From Clostridium sp. K13 (GTDB lineage Bacteria; Bacillota; Clostridia; Clostridiales; Clostridiaceae): DNA of 64,000 nt. The DNA is taken from the NCBI RefSeq assembly GCF_019734195.1, contig NZ_JAASHM010000009.1, positions 1 to 64,000 on the forward strand, written 5' to 3'. A program made the position numbers and the translations under genes. Every line of letters begins with the position of its first letter. The first letter of the stretch is position 1. A model generated the notes under the pieces. The model was not told the DNA's origin. It did no database searches and was given only the letters and a program-made list of their open reading frames with translations. Below, one piece after another: positions 53,643 through 63,190 of this stretch.

Positions 53643-55073
53643 ATGTCAATAGTATCTAATATAAATAATAATAAATGTCAAAGTTTTAGTCCATTTGATG
53701 AATATAACTTATTTACAATAGGCGATGTTGTACAATCTGATGTAGATTGGCAAGGAAGAGGTGCCATAGGAGGTAATGCAACACTAACTAACTTTGGAAT
53801 AGGAAAAAACATTTCACCATTGCCTCCAAAAGGAACTGATTCAACTCTAATTGTTAAGGGAAATTTAACATGGAATGGTGGAACTAATTTTGCTGGTAAC
53901 ACAGTAATGTTGCCTACAACTCAATATAATGTTACAGATGTTAGTTATCCTAATGCTTATTTAAATTATCAGCCTATACGAAAATCTACCTTACCGATTG
54001 ATTTCACTAAAATCTATGAATATGCACAATGTTTATCCAAAAATTTATTTAAGGAAAATAGTTTAGGAGACACATTAATCTTAAACTGCTTTGGAAATAT
54101 ATTCTTAATAGGAAACTCATCAGATATTAATATTTTCAAATTCAATGCTAATTTTATAGCAGATCCCCCTAATATAGTTGGCAGTTCTGGAAATTCATTA
54201 AATAGTATATCTAGTTTAACTATTTTGACTCCAGAAGACTCTACTAATATATTAAACATTTCAGGTACTGATATAAAATTTGGTGATTATAGTATATTTA
54301 GGAATACTTCTGTACCAAATATATTACCGCCTAGCGATATAACAGGATGTAATTTATTAAAAGAAGGTGTTGCACCTTCTAATTCACAAATTAGAAAAAT
54401 ATTATGGAACTTCTATGAAGCTACATCTATAACTATGTCTACTATAAGCTTACAAGGTAGCTTACTTGCACCATTTGCTGAATTGAAAGCAGTTAATGGA
54501 AATATACAAGGAAATGTTATAGTTCAATCCTTTATGCCTAATGATGGGGATTCTAATAATCATACAGAACTTCATAACTTTCCTTTTAATGGCTGCTTAC
54601 CTAATGTTAATTGCAAAAGACCTCTTAATACTACTCCTAGTATACCAGATAAACACCCTACTCCTAGTATACCAGATAAACACCCTATTCCAACTATACC
54701 TGGCAGACCATACCCCCACCATAAATCATGTGTACCAGGTAAAGTAAAAAATTGTAAGCATAGTTGTAGAAATACCAATTGCTTGTGTTGTATTAAAGGA
54801 ATTGTGTGGTATGACTGTAATAAAAATAGATGCAAGGAAGCTTGTGAAAAAGGAATGGAAAATGTAATAGTTGATTTATATAATTATGATGATATATGTA
54901 TAAGTAGAACACTAACTGATTCACTAGGTAGATATTTTTTTATAGATATAGATCCAGGTAATTATTATTTATTATTTAGCAACCTAAATAATGAAGTAGA
55001 TAAATATGTTAATACAGGATGTTTTAATTTATATCCAGGTAAAAGTTGCTTTGATATAAGTTTACCTATTTAA
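53643..55073 (+). CDS. choice-of-anchor A adhesin-like protein with SdrD-B-type domain
   Basis: 476 residues. N-terminal choice-of-anchor A domain (about 8-315): FDEYNLFTIGDVVQSDVDWQ, GAIGGNATLTNFGIG, LIVKGNLTWNGG and QGSLLAPFAELKAVNGNIQG. A proline-rich linker with tandem PSIPDKHPT repeats and a Cys-rich patch (KNCKHSCRNTNCLCC) follow. Last is a SdrD-B-like beta domain (GIVWYDCNKNR, DSLGRYFFIDIDPGNYYLL). No signal peptide or sorting motif is seen, so release by mother-cell lysis onto spores, rather than Sec export, is an inference. AGGAG upstream, terminator downstream. Confidence 0.75.
   Translation: MSIVSNINNNKCQSFSPFDEYNLFTIGDVVQSDVDWQGRGAIGGNATLTNFGIGKNISPLPPKGTDSTLIVKGNLTWNGGTNFAGNTVMLPTTQYNVTDVSYPNAYLNYQPIRKSTLPIDFTKIYEYAQCLSKNLFKENSLGDTLILNCFGNIFLIGNSSDINIFKFNANFIADPPNIVGSSGNSLNSISSLTILTPEDSTNILNISGTDIKFGDYSIFRNTSVPNILPPSDITGCNLLKEGVAPSNSQIRKILWNFYEATSITMSTISLQGSLLAPFAELKAVNGNIQGNVIVQSFMPNDGDSNNHTELHNFPFNGCLPNVNCKRPLNTTPSIPDKHPTPSIPDKHPIPTIPGRPYPHHKSCVPGKVKNCKHSCRNTNCLCCIKGIVWYDCNKNRCKEACEKGMENVIVDLYNYDDICISRTLTDSLGRYFFIDIDPGNYYLLFSNLNNEVDKYVNTGCFNLYPGKSCFDISLPI
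54633..54713 (+). repeat. 27-bp tandem repeat encoding PSIPDKHPT
   Basis: Two identical 27-base units and a third degenerate one build the proline-rich linker of the adhesin-like protein. Confidence 0.9.
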
Positions 55074-55123
55074 AATTAAATAATAATATATTAAAATAGC
55101 TTTTAATACTACTTTTTTAATAT

Positions 55124-55154
55124 AAGGAGAATTCAAATTCGAATTCTCCTTTTT
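55124..55154 (+). terminator. terminator of adhesin-like gene
   Basis: AAGGAGAATTC and exact inverse, six-base loop, T5. Confidence 0.85.
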
Positions 55155-55233
55155 AGGTGTTATTATTTATCTTTAATTTATATTATAATAAACGCTGATA
55201 TTAAATATATAAATATTCATGGAGGTACATATT

Positions 55234-55647
55234 ATGAAGAAATTTTTTAACGAATTTAAGAGTTTTGCTCTAAAAGGTAATATTTTCAATCTTGCTGTAG
55301 GTGTTGTTATTGGAGGAGCCTTTAATAAAATTGTTTCCTCTTTAGTTACTGACATAATTATGCCTATAATAGGTTTTTTAACTGGTGGAATAAATTTTGC
55401 AGAGTATAGAATAACTCTAGTTGAAGCTACTAAAAATACTAGTGCCATAACATTAAATATAGGCCTATTTATTCAAAACGTAGCTGATTTTCTAATCATA
55501 TCTTTATCTATATTTTTAGCTATTAAATTAGTTACTAAAATAGAAAATAAAATAAATATCCGTAAAGAAGTAGAAGAAAAAACTATTCCACAAAACATTC
55601 AATTATTATCGGAAATTCGTGATTTACTTAAAGAATCTACAAAATAA
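55234..55647 (+). CDS. mscL: large-conductance mechanosensitive channel
   Basis: Pentameric pressure-release channel. 137 residues with the N-terminal amphipathic helix (MKKFFNEFKSFALKGN), TM1 (IFNLAVGVVIGGAFNKIVSSLV), a periplasmic loop, TM2 (ADFLIISLSIFLAIKL) and the cytoplasmic bundle ending in LLSEIRDLLKE. The ATG seven bases after GGAGGT is chosen over one five codons earlier that overlaps the site. Confidence 0.95.
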   Translation: MKKFFNEFKSFALKGNIFNLAVGVVIGGAFNKIVSSLVTDIIMPIIGFLTGGINFAEYRITLVEATKNTSAITLNIGLFIQNVADFLIISLSIFLAIKLVTKIENKINIRKEVEEKTIPQNIQLLSEIRDLLKESTK

Positions 55648-55776
55648 GTTATAACTTTATACATAATTCTCTTTAGCTACAATCTTACAAATAATATTAA
55701 TATAATTTTCACTATGTATTTGAAACATGCTATAATATACAAATCAAATACTATAAAAATAAAAAAGGTGCTTATT

Positions 55777-56424
55777 ATGAATAAATTATTTGTATTAGTT
55801 GGGCCATCGGCTGCAGGAAAAACTTTAATATCCAACTTTTTAGTACATAAAGATATTTCTATCTTAAAAAATCTAATTGATGAAGTTAATGACTTTGATA
55901 GATTATCAATGTTAGAAAATTTAAATATAATTACTAACGCTTTAAAAAGTTCTCCCTTTAATAAAATTATTACCTCTACATCAAGAAATCCACGAGAAAA
56001 AGAGACTCATGGAATTGATTATTATTTTTATAATAGAGATAATTTTGAAAGAAAAATAAATAATGGTGATTTTCTAGAATATGTTGAAAACTTTGGAAAT
56101 TACTATGGTACTTGTTTAGAATCTATAAAAACTTCTTTAACTATTGGAAATTCAATTATTGTTTTAGATGATAAAGGTGCTATTAAGATGAAAGAACTCT
56201 TAAATTCACAAGCAATTACTATTTATCTAGACGTTCCTGTAAATATTATGGAAAAAAGAATGAATTTTAGAAATGATGATATTCAATCATTAATAACAAG
56301 AACTACTAATTTACATATTATGAATTATAAAGATAAAGCAGATTTTATTATTAATGCTAATAATAGAATTGATCTTGTTTTATTAGATATAATTGAAATT
56401 TTAAAAAGTACTATTGCCAATTAG
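55777..56424 (+). CDS. guanylate kinase-like protein
   Basis: P-loop kinase of the guanylate kinase type, 215 residues. Walker A GPSAAGKTLIS (residues 8-18), GMP-binding TSTSRNPREKETHGIDYYF, GDFLEYVENFGNYYGT, and a lid arginine in EKRMNFR. About 35 extra residues (ISILKNLIDEVNDF...) separate the P-loop from the TSTSR motif, unlike the essential gmk, so this is a paralogue with possibly different substrate. The ATG after AAAGGTG is chosen; the longer frame adds 21 residues. Confidence 0.75.
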   Translation: MNKLFVLVGPSAAGKTLISNFLVHKDISILKNLIDEVNDFDRLSMLENLNIITNALKSSPFNKIITSTSRNPREKETHGIDYYFYNRDNFERKINNGDFLEYVENFGNYYGTCLESIKTSLTIGNSIIVLDDKGAIKMKELLNSQAITIYLDVPVNIMEKRMNFRNDDIQSLITRTTNLHIMNYKDKADFIINANNRIDLVLLDIIEILKSTIAN

Positions 56425-56450
56425 ATTTATATTGGCAATAGTATTTTTTT
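56410..56450 (+). terminator. terminator overlapping the end of guanylate kinase-like gene
   Basis: ACTATTGCCAA and exact inverse over 11 bases, T7. The left arm contains the last codons of the gene. Confidence 0.85.
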
Positions 56451-56673
56451 ATGCTGATTCACTATACTTTTTCATAACAGAAATAAGAATTACTACTATT
56501 ACTAATGCACCTAGTTCTGCAATAGGGACTGCTAAGCAAATAATATCTATTGCATTAGTAAACATATAAAATACCACTGCAAGTGGTATTACTATAACAC
56601 ATAATCTTAATATAGAAATTACTAAAGAGCTTATTCCACAACCTAAGAATTTACTTACTACTTCTTTATTTTT
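56449..56673 (-). pseudogene. C-terminal fragment of MATE efflux protein
   Basis: Open frame without start: VSKFLGCGISSLVISILRL, then IPLAVVFYMFTNAIDIICLAVPIAELGALV and a KKYSESA end. This is the pattern of the last two helices of MATE transporters (LPLAxxF...LDxIxxAxPIAE). The first ten helices are absent. Confidence 0.6.
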
Positions 56674-56727
56674 TGGTTAATTATAATAACTTTAACTGTT
56701 TTATCACAAATATTTGTTTCATTGTGT

Positions 56728-57642
56728 TTACTTATATATTTCTTTTACTGATAAACATTTTATTAAAGATTCTTTTTTTATTAATACGAAACAAATAACT
56801 CCTACAATAATAAAACCACTTCCCCCTATTATTCCTACTGGTAGTGGTCCAATAAATGGATTAGCATTATTATTAACAGATAAAAATAGTGTACTTACAC
56901 TTGCAAAACCATTTATCATTCCATGAGAAATGGCAGCTGGTATTGAACTTTTTACTTTTAATGTTATATAGGATAAAAAGCTACCTACAAAAATGCAAAA
57001 TACTATCATTGCAAGCATTCCCCCCCAGGGAGCAAATTTATATCCTAATCCATAATTATGTCCCATAGCTATTAATGGAGCATGCCATATTCCCCATATT
57101 ACTCCTGTAACTATTGTTGCAATAAAAGGTGAATATTTTTTACATAAGTTAGGAAGCAAATATCCTCGCCATCCTAATTCTTCTCCCATTGTAGTAATTA
57201 TATTTAATACTGGTGCTAATAATAATGCTGTTATTATTTGAATATATAATGTCATTTTTATTTGTTCATCAGTAATTACTTGACCTAAATTTGCTGTTTG
57301 CTCTTTAAGTGTATTAATCATTAAAGTCATATTTGCATCAAAGTTAGCTGGATAGATACAATAATATAATATTGCTCCTAACACTACTAATATTGCTGGT
57401 AAAAACCACGCTAAAATATAATACTTTATATTACCTTTTAAATTGGGTTTAATCCATACATCCTTAAATTTTTCTTTAGTAACTAATGTAGTAATAATTA
57501 CTGAAATTGCAGGTACTAACATACATAAACTAAGTATAAATGTAGTAAGTTGATTACTATATCCTCCATTTGCCATTAATACAAATGCTAAGGTCCATGT
57601 AGCTAAAAAAGTAATTGCTAAAAATATAAATATTTTTTTCAT
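56728..57642 (-). CDS. CPBP-family intramembrane glutamic endopeptidase
   Basis: Rce1-like membrane protease, 304 residues with eight or so hydrophobic segments. Motif 1 is GEELGWRGYLLP (catalytic Glu pair and Arg, about residue 159-170), motif 2 is GVIWGIWHAPLI (His), motif 3 is AAISHGMING (His). Members process prenylated proteins or protect against bacteriocins. No bacteriocin genes are adjacent. Purine-rich GGGGGAAAG precedes the ATG. Confidence 0.85.
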   Translation of the reverse strand: MKKIFIFLAITFLATWTLAFVLMANGGYSNQLTTFILSLCMLVPAISVIITTLVTKEKFKDVWIKPNLKGNIKYYILAWFLPAILVVLGAILYYCIYPANFDANMTLMINTLKEQTANLGQVITDEQIKMTLYIQIITALLLAPVLNIITTMGEELGWRGYLLPNLCKKYSPFIATIVTGVIWGIWHAPLIAMGHNYGLGYKFAPWGGMLAMIVFCIFVGSFLSYITLKVKSSIPAAISHGMINGFASVSTLFLSVNNNANPFIGPLPVGIIGGSGFIIVGVICFVLIKKESLIKCLSVKEIYK

Positions 57643-57781
57643 TTTCTTTCCCCCTCTCTTTTATATTTTAATTTTACCATTATTTTACTTATTTTAATCC
57701 AAAAATACCAACTTTAATTTTGTATATTAGAAAAAAATAGCAAAACATATATAGTGTGATTATTATACAAAGGAGATAAAT

Positions 57782-59197
57782 ATGAAATTAACTAATGATA
57801 TTAATTTAAATGTTAAAAAGCTAAGAGAAGAACTAAATTTAGGTAAGAGCTTTGATGTAATTGAAAGAATCATAGAGATTCATAATCATAAATATTACTT
57901 TTATTTTCTTGACGGTTTTGTAAAAGATACTAATATGGAATATGTTCGTAGAGATATTTATACTCTAAGTGAAAAAGATTTTACTAGTATAAAAACAGCT
58001 AATGAACTAATAGAAAAAGCTTTATCATCAATTGAAGCTTCTACTGATGATGATATTGGTAATATTATTACCGCTATTCTTTGTGGGCAAACTGCTATGT
58101 TATGTGAGAACTTTAATGAGGCAGTAATTTTAGATTATAGAACCTATCCTGCTAGGGGCGTAGAAGAACCTGAAAAAGAAAAGGTTCTTAGAGGCTCTCA
58201 TGATGGTTTTGTTGAAACAATTGTTTTTAATACAGCTCTAATTAGAAGAAGAATTCGTGATCCTCATCTTACTTTTGAAATGCATAACATAGGAAGTATT
58301 TCAAAAACTGATATTGCTATTGGCTTCTTAGCTGGAACAGTCAAAGAAAATACACTAAGTAAAATTAGAGATATGATTGACAACTTAAAAGTAAAATCAT
58401 TAACTTTAGGAGCTCAAAGCTTAATAGAATTATTAAACTCTTCTAGTTGGCTTAACCCATTACCCAAAGTAAGATTTACTGAAAGACCTGATGTTGCTGC
58501 TGCACAAATAATTGAAGGAAGCGTTGTTATTTTAGTAGATAATATGCCGTCAGCTTTAATTTTTCCTTCAAATATTTTTGATTTTATTCAATCTATAGAT
58601 GATTATTATATGCCTGTATTTACTGGCAACTATCAAAAATTAATTAGAGCTATAGTACTTTTAGTAAATTTATTTTTAACACCAATATATGTACTAATAA
58701 CTGATAATCCTAATTAGCTTATTGGGCCCCTTAGCTTCTTATTACCTAAGGATTCATATACAATACCATTATTTTTGCAATTTATTATTGGTGAATTTGC
58801 AATTGACGGTCTTAAACTAGCTTCTTTAAATACGCCTAATGTTTTTGGAACATCCTTATCAATTATAGGTGGCTTAATCTTAGGTGACTATGCTGTTCAA
58901 TCAGGCTGGTTTATTCCTCAAAGTATCTTATATATGGCAATTGTTGCTCTTTCAAGCTTTGTTCAACCAAGTGTAGAGCTAACATTTGCATTAAAATTTG
59001 TTAGATTATTATTACTTGTTACTACTGGGCTTTTCGGTACTTTGGGATTTATTATTGGTATAATTATAAGCATTGCAGTAGTTGCTTCAACTAAAACACT
59101 TACTGGTGAAAGCTACCTTTATCCATTAATTCCTTTTAATTGGGATGCATTAAAGCATTTAATGTTCAGAACCAAAAAAACAGCAAGTAAAAAATAA
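57782..59197 (+). pseudogene. GerA-family spore germinant receptor A subunit with in-frame TAG
   Basis: The A subunit of nutrient germinant receptors in the spore inner membrane. Up to codon 311 it is a normal GerA N-terminal domain (AILCGQTAML, RTYPARGVEEPEKEKVLRGS, DGFVETIVFNTALIRRRIRD) and first membrane helices. TAG then ends it at TDNPN, and the same frame goes on at once with LIGPLSFLLPKDSY, FIIGEFAIDGLKLASLNTP and the remaining helices to TAA (59197). Only that codon breaks a 471-residue protein. AAAGGAG precedes the ATG. No B or C subunit gene is beside it. Confidence 0.85.
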
Positions 59198-59341
59198 TAT
59201 ATTTATTTTTTATAACTTTATCTGATTTAAAATTACCAAAATATATTATTTTTTCTTTTTAGATTGATTATAATTATTGATTTATGTTAATAATGAATAT
59301 ATAATATTAAATAATAATTATTATTCAAGGAGGATATTGGA

Positions 59342-59524
59342 ATGGATATTAAAGAAAATATTTTAAATGTTATGAGAGAAGCAGGAAAACCTGTTAGTGC
59401 TGGTGAAGTAGAAAAATTATCTGGACTTGATCGTAAGGATATAGACAAAGCTTTCAAAGAATTAAAAAAAGAAGAAGCTATCGTTTCTCCAGTTCGTTGT
59501 AAATGGGAACCAGCATCTAAATAA
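59342..59524 (+). CDS. 60-residue winged-helix protein
   Basis: A small DNA-binding-like domain: ILNVMREAGKPVSAGEVEKLSGLDRKDIDKAFKELKKEEAIVSP is a winged-helix pattern (helix, helix, recognition helix, wing with VRCKW). No partner domain. GGAGGAT precedes the ATG. Similar tiny proteins are common in clostridia; role unknown. Confidence 0.7.
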   Translation: MDIKENILNVMREAGKPVSAGEVEKLSGLDRKDIDKAFKELKKEEAIVSPVRCKWEPASK

Positions 59525-59536
59525 ACTTTTCTTAAT

Positions 59537-59557
59537 AACTCCTAATGGAGTTTTTTT
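59537..59557 (+). terminator. terminator of winged-helix gene
   Basis: AACTCC-TAAT-GGAGTT followed by T5. Confidence 0.85.
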
Positions 59558-59572
59558 ATTTACATAAAAAAC

Positions 59573-59606
59573 AAACTGAAACCTATTATTTTATAGGATT
59601 CAGTTT
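59573..59606. terminator. terminator of azoreductase gene
   Basis: AAACTGAAACCTAT and ATAGGATTCAGTTT pair with one mismatch, A/T tracts on both sides. Confidence 0.75.
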
Positions 59607-59634
59607 ATTTTATCAGTAAACATATTATAATTAA

Positions 59635-60291
59635 TTATTCTAAGTCTATTTCAACTAATACTGACTCAATCTTTTCCTTGGCTTTATTTATAGCATTTTT
59701 TCTTTCTTCTTCAGTTGTGCCTGTACCATCTACCTTAAGCTCTTGAACATGCTTAATTCCAATAACTTTCATTATTTTAGCTATATAGTTTTCTCCCTTA
59801 TCCATTATAGGGTCCAATACCCAAGGTATATTACCACCAGAAGATTCTATATATACTAATGATCTTTTTTTATCATTTAATAATCCCTTTGGCTTTTTAC
59901 CTTTTTCTAAAGAAATTGTTTTATCTGTTTGAACTATGCAATCTATATATTCTTTTAAAGGTGCTGGAAATGATAAACTCCACATTGGTGCTGCTATTAC
60001 ATACATTTCTGCACTTATAAATTGATCACATAATTCTCTTATTTTTCTTATTTCCTTTTGATCCTTTTCTGGTAATTTTTTCGCATCCTCTTCACTAATA
60101 ACACAATTTCTATCTTGGAAATATTGATATTCTAATCTTGGTATATGCTCTTTATATAAGTCTACCTCTTCAACCTTAAAATCATTATATTTTTCTAAAA
60201 AACTATTGATAAAACTTCTGGCTACAGTCTTAGATGCTGATAATTCTTCTGGCTTGGAGTTAACACTTATATATAGTAATTTTTTCTCCAT
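59635..60291 (-). CDS. azoR: FMN-dependent NADH-azoreductase
   Basis: Flavodoxin-fold NAD(P)H quinone/azo reductase, 218 residues. YISVNSKPEELSASKTVARSF forms the FMN phosphate loop, AAPMWSLSFPAPLKEYIDCI the second FMN contact, and YIESSGGNIPW the third. Gut bacteria use such enzymes on quinones, nitro and azo compounds. Monocistronic, convergent with the winged-helix gene. Confidence 0.85.
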   Translation of the reverse strand: MEKKLLYISVNSKPEELSASKTVARSFINSFLEKYNDFKVEEVDLYKEHIPRLEYQYFQDRNCVISEEDAKKLPEKDQKEIRKIRELCDQFISAEMYVIAAPMWSLSFPAPLKEYIDCIVQTDKTISLEKGKKPKGLLNDKKRSLVYIESSGGNIPWVLDPIMDKGENYIAKIMKVIGIKHVQELKVDGTGTTEEERKNAINKAKEKIESVLVEIDLE

Positions 60292-60412
60292 TTTCTACAC
60301 CTCTTTTCATTATTATTATTATTTACTTTTTAGTGATAATTTAATTCATATATGACTATATCTATGAAATTTTGATATAATATTACAAAGAATAATTAAA
60401 GGAGGATAGTAA

Positions 60413-60832
60413 ATGAATATAATTGTTTGTTTAGATGATAAAAATGGAATGATGTTTAATAAACGAAGACAAAGTCAAGATAAAGTTCTTAGAGAGAATA
60501 TAAAAGAAATTATTAAAGATAAAACTCTTTTTATGAATGAATACTCTTATAAACTTTATAAAGATATTGATACTGGAAATATAATTGTTAGTGAAAATTT
60601 TTTAAATGAATGTTCTAATGATGATTTTTCTTTAGTTGAAAATAAAGAATTAAAAAATTATCTAAATAAAATAAATACTATAATTATTTATAAATGGAAT
60701 CGTCTTTACCCTGCCGATTTTCATTTTGATATTAATCTAAATAATGATTCTTGGAAGATAATTAACATAGAAGAATTTCAAGGATCATCTCATGACAAAA
60801 TAACAAAAGAAACCTATAGGAGAGTACATTAA
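60413..60832 (+). CDS. conserved protein coupled to a secreted nuclease
   Basis: 139 residues, no signal or membrane segment. The start MNIIVCLDDKNGMMFNKRRQSQD and end SSHDKITKETYRR look like a conserved clostridial/streptococcal family for which I know no function. Its TAA shares a base with the ATG of the nuclease gene (TAATG), so the two are coupled. It could modulate or inhibit the nuclease before export, as NuiA does for NucA, but that is speculation. Confidence 0.6.
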   Translation: MNIIVCLDDKNGMMFNKRRQSQDKVLRENIKEIIKDKTLFMNEYSYKLYKDIDTGNIIVSENFLNECSNDDFSLVENKELKNYLNKINTIIIYKWNRLYPADFHFDINLNNDSWKIINIEEFQGSSHDKITKETYRRVH

Positions 60833-61839
60833 TGAAAAACTTATTTAAATTTAAGAAAACACTTATTATGATAATTGGTGTTCTACTATGTTTAAGTGGA
60901 TTTATGGGTTGTTCTTCAACTTATGATCCATCTACTGATTCAAAGGGACAATCAGTTGAAGATTCTAATTCTAACAATATACTTTTAACTAATCCAAATA
61001 CTAATGATGATATTAGTATTTCAAATATTCCAGAATACTCTGGCGAAGATTATATAATATTAAATAATAATATACCTAATTTTTCTGATTCTGACTTAAC
61101 AACTACTTCATTTGAAGAATATAGTCCACTAGATAGCTTAGGAAGATGTGGAGTTGCATTTGCAAATATAGGAACTGATATAATGCCAACAGAAAAAAGA
61201 GAATCTATTAGTTCTGTTAAACCAAGTGGTTGGAAATCAGCTGAATATCCTACAGATGTTATAAAAGGAAAATATCTTTATAATAGATCTCACTTAATTG
61301 GGTTCCAATTAACTGCTGAAAATGCTAATGAAAGAAACTTAATTACTGGGACAAGATACTTTAATGCAACTTTAATGTTGCCATATGAAAATATGGTTGC
61401 TGACTATATAAAAGAAACAAACAATCATGTTTTATATAGAGTAACTCCTGTATTTAAAGGTAATAACCTTGTTGCTACTGGTGTTCAAATAGAAGCTAAA
61501 TCTGTAGAAGATAATGGTGAAGGTATTGAATTTAACGTATTTATCTATAATATACAACCTGGTATCACAATAGACTATGTAACTGGTGATAGTGCACTTA
61601 GTGGTGAGGAAATAACTAAAACGGAACCATCAAATACTTCAAGTAATCCTACTACTAATAATTCAAATACGTCTACCTCTTCTACTGAAAAAACTGTAAT
61701 AAGAGGAAACTCTAATTCAAAAATATATCACTGCCCTGGTCAAAGAGATTATGAAAACATGGCTGATTCTAAATTCCTTGTTAATTTTAATAGTGAACAA
61801 GAAGCAATTGATGCTGGCTATAGAAAAGCTTCTAGGTAG
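60832..61839 (+). CDS. DNA/RNA non-specific endonuclease, lipoprotein
   Basis: Exported nuclease of the NUC1/EndA family. The signal peptide ends SGFMGC (lipidated Cys27). The beta-beta-alpha-metal core lies at about residues 90-255: LGRCGVAFANIGTDIMP, catalytic His in YNRSHLIGFQL (a DRGH variant), and metal Asn in NERNLITGTRYFN. A Ser/Thr/Asn linker leads to a C-terminal module (KIYHCPGQRDYENM, EAIDAGYRKA) often seen on surface nucleases. It probably degrades extracellular nucleic acid for nutrition. Coupled to the gene upstream. Confidence 0.85.
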   Translation: MKNLFKFKKTLIMIIGVLLCLSGFMGCSSTYDPSTDSKGQSVEDSNSNNILLTNPNTNDDISISNIPEYSGEDYIILNNNIPNFSDSDLTTTSFEEYSPLDSLGRCGVAFANIGTDIMPTEKRESISSVKPSGWKSAEYPTDVIKGKYLYNRSHLIGFQLTAENANERNLITGTRYFNATLMLPYENMVADYIKETNNHVLYRVTPVFKGNNLVATGVQIEAKSVEDNGEGIEFNVFIYNIQPGITIDYVTGDSALSGEEITKTEPSNTSSNPTTNNSNTSTSSTEKTVIRGNSNSKIYHCPGQRDYENMADSKFLVNFNSEQEAIDAGYRKASR

Positions 61840-61865
61840 TATTATATTTTACTCAATAAAAAAAC

Positions 61866-61889
61866 TCCTACAGTAAAACTACTGTAGGA
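61866..61889. terminator. bidirectional terminator
   Basis: TCCTACAGTA-AAAC-TACTGTAGGA with A9 to the left and T7 to the right, between convergent genes. Confidence 0.9.
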
Positions 61890-61903
61890 ATTTTTTTATA
61901 CAA

Positions 61904-62533
61904 TTACCAGCCTAACTTCTGCTCTTTTATAGAAAAATGGCTATTATCATTTTTAAATTCTATATAAAATCTATTATTTTCATCTACATTTACTTTTGTT
62001 AAAGTAGCTTGCCCCATAACTTCCGAATTAACTTCTTCATCCTTAAAGTAATACATAATAGCCTTTAATGTTATTCCATGAGCTACTATTAAAATAGTTT
62101 TCCCTCGATTTTCTTCAATGATTCTGTCCATTGCATTAGCTACTCTATCTCTAACTTCTGCTAAATTTTCCCCATTTGGTGCTGCTAGTTCAGTATTTCC
62201 CTTCATAATAAGGCTTATATCCCAATTAGGATTTTCCTTCATAACCTCATCTGTTATTTTACCCTCATAATCACCAAAGCACATTTCCATAAGCCCATCA
62301 TCTGTTACTACTTCTACACTTTTATCACCTTTAATTATATTTGCAGTAGTAAGTGCTCTCTCTATAGGACTAGAATATATAACATCTAATTTTATATCTT
62401 TTATTCTATCTCTTAGCTCCTTAGCTCTTTCTATACCATCTTCAGTTAATGGTGAGTTTCCTCTTCCTTGTAGTCTTTTTTCTATGTTCCACATAGTTTG
62501 TCCATGTCTTGTTAAATATATCACTGTATTCAT
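61904..62533 (-). CDS. histidine phosphatase family protein
   Basis: Phosphoglycerate mutase-like phosphatase, 209 residues. The phospho-histidine motif is LTRHGQTMWN (residues 7-16), with Arg in YSSPIERALTTA, Glu in MCFGDYEGK and second His in LIVAHGITLKAI. Substrate in this family ranges from fructose bisphosphate to cobalamin precursors; none can be chosen here. Confidence 0.85.
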   Translation of the reverse strand: MNTVIYLTRHGQTMWNIEKRLQGRGNSPLTEDGIERAKELRDRIKDIKLDVIYSSPIERALTTANIIKGDKSVEVVTDDGLMEMCFGDYEGKITDEVMKENPNWDISLIMKGNTELAAPNGENLAEVRDRVANAMDRIIEENRGKTILIVAHGITLKAIMYYFKDEEVNSEVMGQATLTKVNVDENNRFYIEFKNDNSHFSIKEQKLGW

Positions 62534-62575
62534 TAATCGTATATCTCCAAAATTTTATATTTTAAATTGTTTATA

Positions 62576-63112
62576 TTATTCTCCATCACTTACTATTTCA
62601 GCTTCAACATAAGGAACTTCATTTTTTCCATACTCTTTTCTAATTACTTCAGTATCTATATCTATTCCCCCAAAAGCTACTTCAACTTCTTTATCTACTA
62701 TTGATACATCTATAACTTGTACTCTATTTAAATCAATAAACCTTTGTTCCTTATAGTATTTATTAACTAGTGTTGCAACTTCTAATTTAAAGTCATTTCC
62801 CTCAAATGTAACACCTTCTATATCAGTAAAGGCATTAATTACATAATTAAATACCTTTTTAGATATTGGGTTTACTATGTTCATTTTTAAAAGCTTAAAG
62901 CTCTTTATATTCACATAAATATTATTGTTTTCAACTTTAGAAAAATTCAATTCAGCCTCTATATTTATATTCATTCCAAATACTTGTACAGTTCCTATTA
63001 ATCTTAAATCATCATTAATAAAAATATCACTTATATTAATTTTATTTTGCAACTTCAAAAAATTTCTTATATCACCTTTTGTTATACAAACTATCATCTT
63101 TTTTAATTTCAT
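62576..63112 (-). CDS. conserved protein, possibly lipid-binding (DUF2993-like)
   Basis: 178 residues, no signal peptide, alternating beta strands (NINIEAELNFSKVENNNIYVNIKSFKLL) with a central helix (NPISKKVFNYVINAF). The strand pattern recalls the BPI-like LmeA/DUF2993 fold, but I cannot confirm it. It stands upstream of the phosphatase gene on the same strand, 42 bases apart, so they may be cotranscribed. Confidence 0.5.
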   Translation of the reverse strand: MKLKKMIVCITKGDIRNFLKLQNKINISDIFINDDLRLIGTVQVFGMNINIEAELNFSKVENNNIYVNIKSFKLLKMNIVNPISKKVFNYVINAFTDIEGVTFEGNDFKLEVATLVNKYYKEQRFIDLNRVQVIDVSIVDKEVEVAFGGIDIDTEVIRKEYGKNEVPYVEAEIVSDGE

Positions 63113-63190
63113 ATTTTTTCCTCCCTAATTATAATTAAATAAACTCCCCCCATGTCATTATAACTCCTTTTAAGGCTGTATATTATATAT

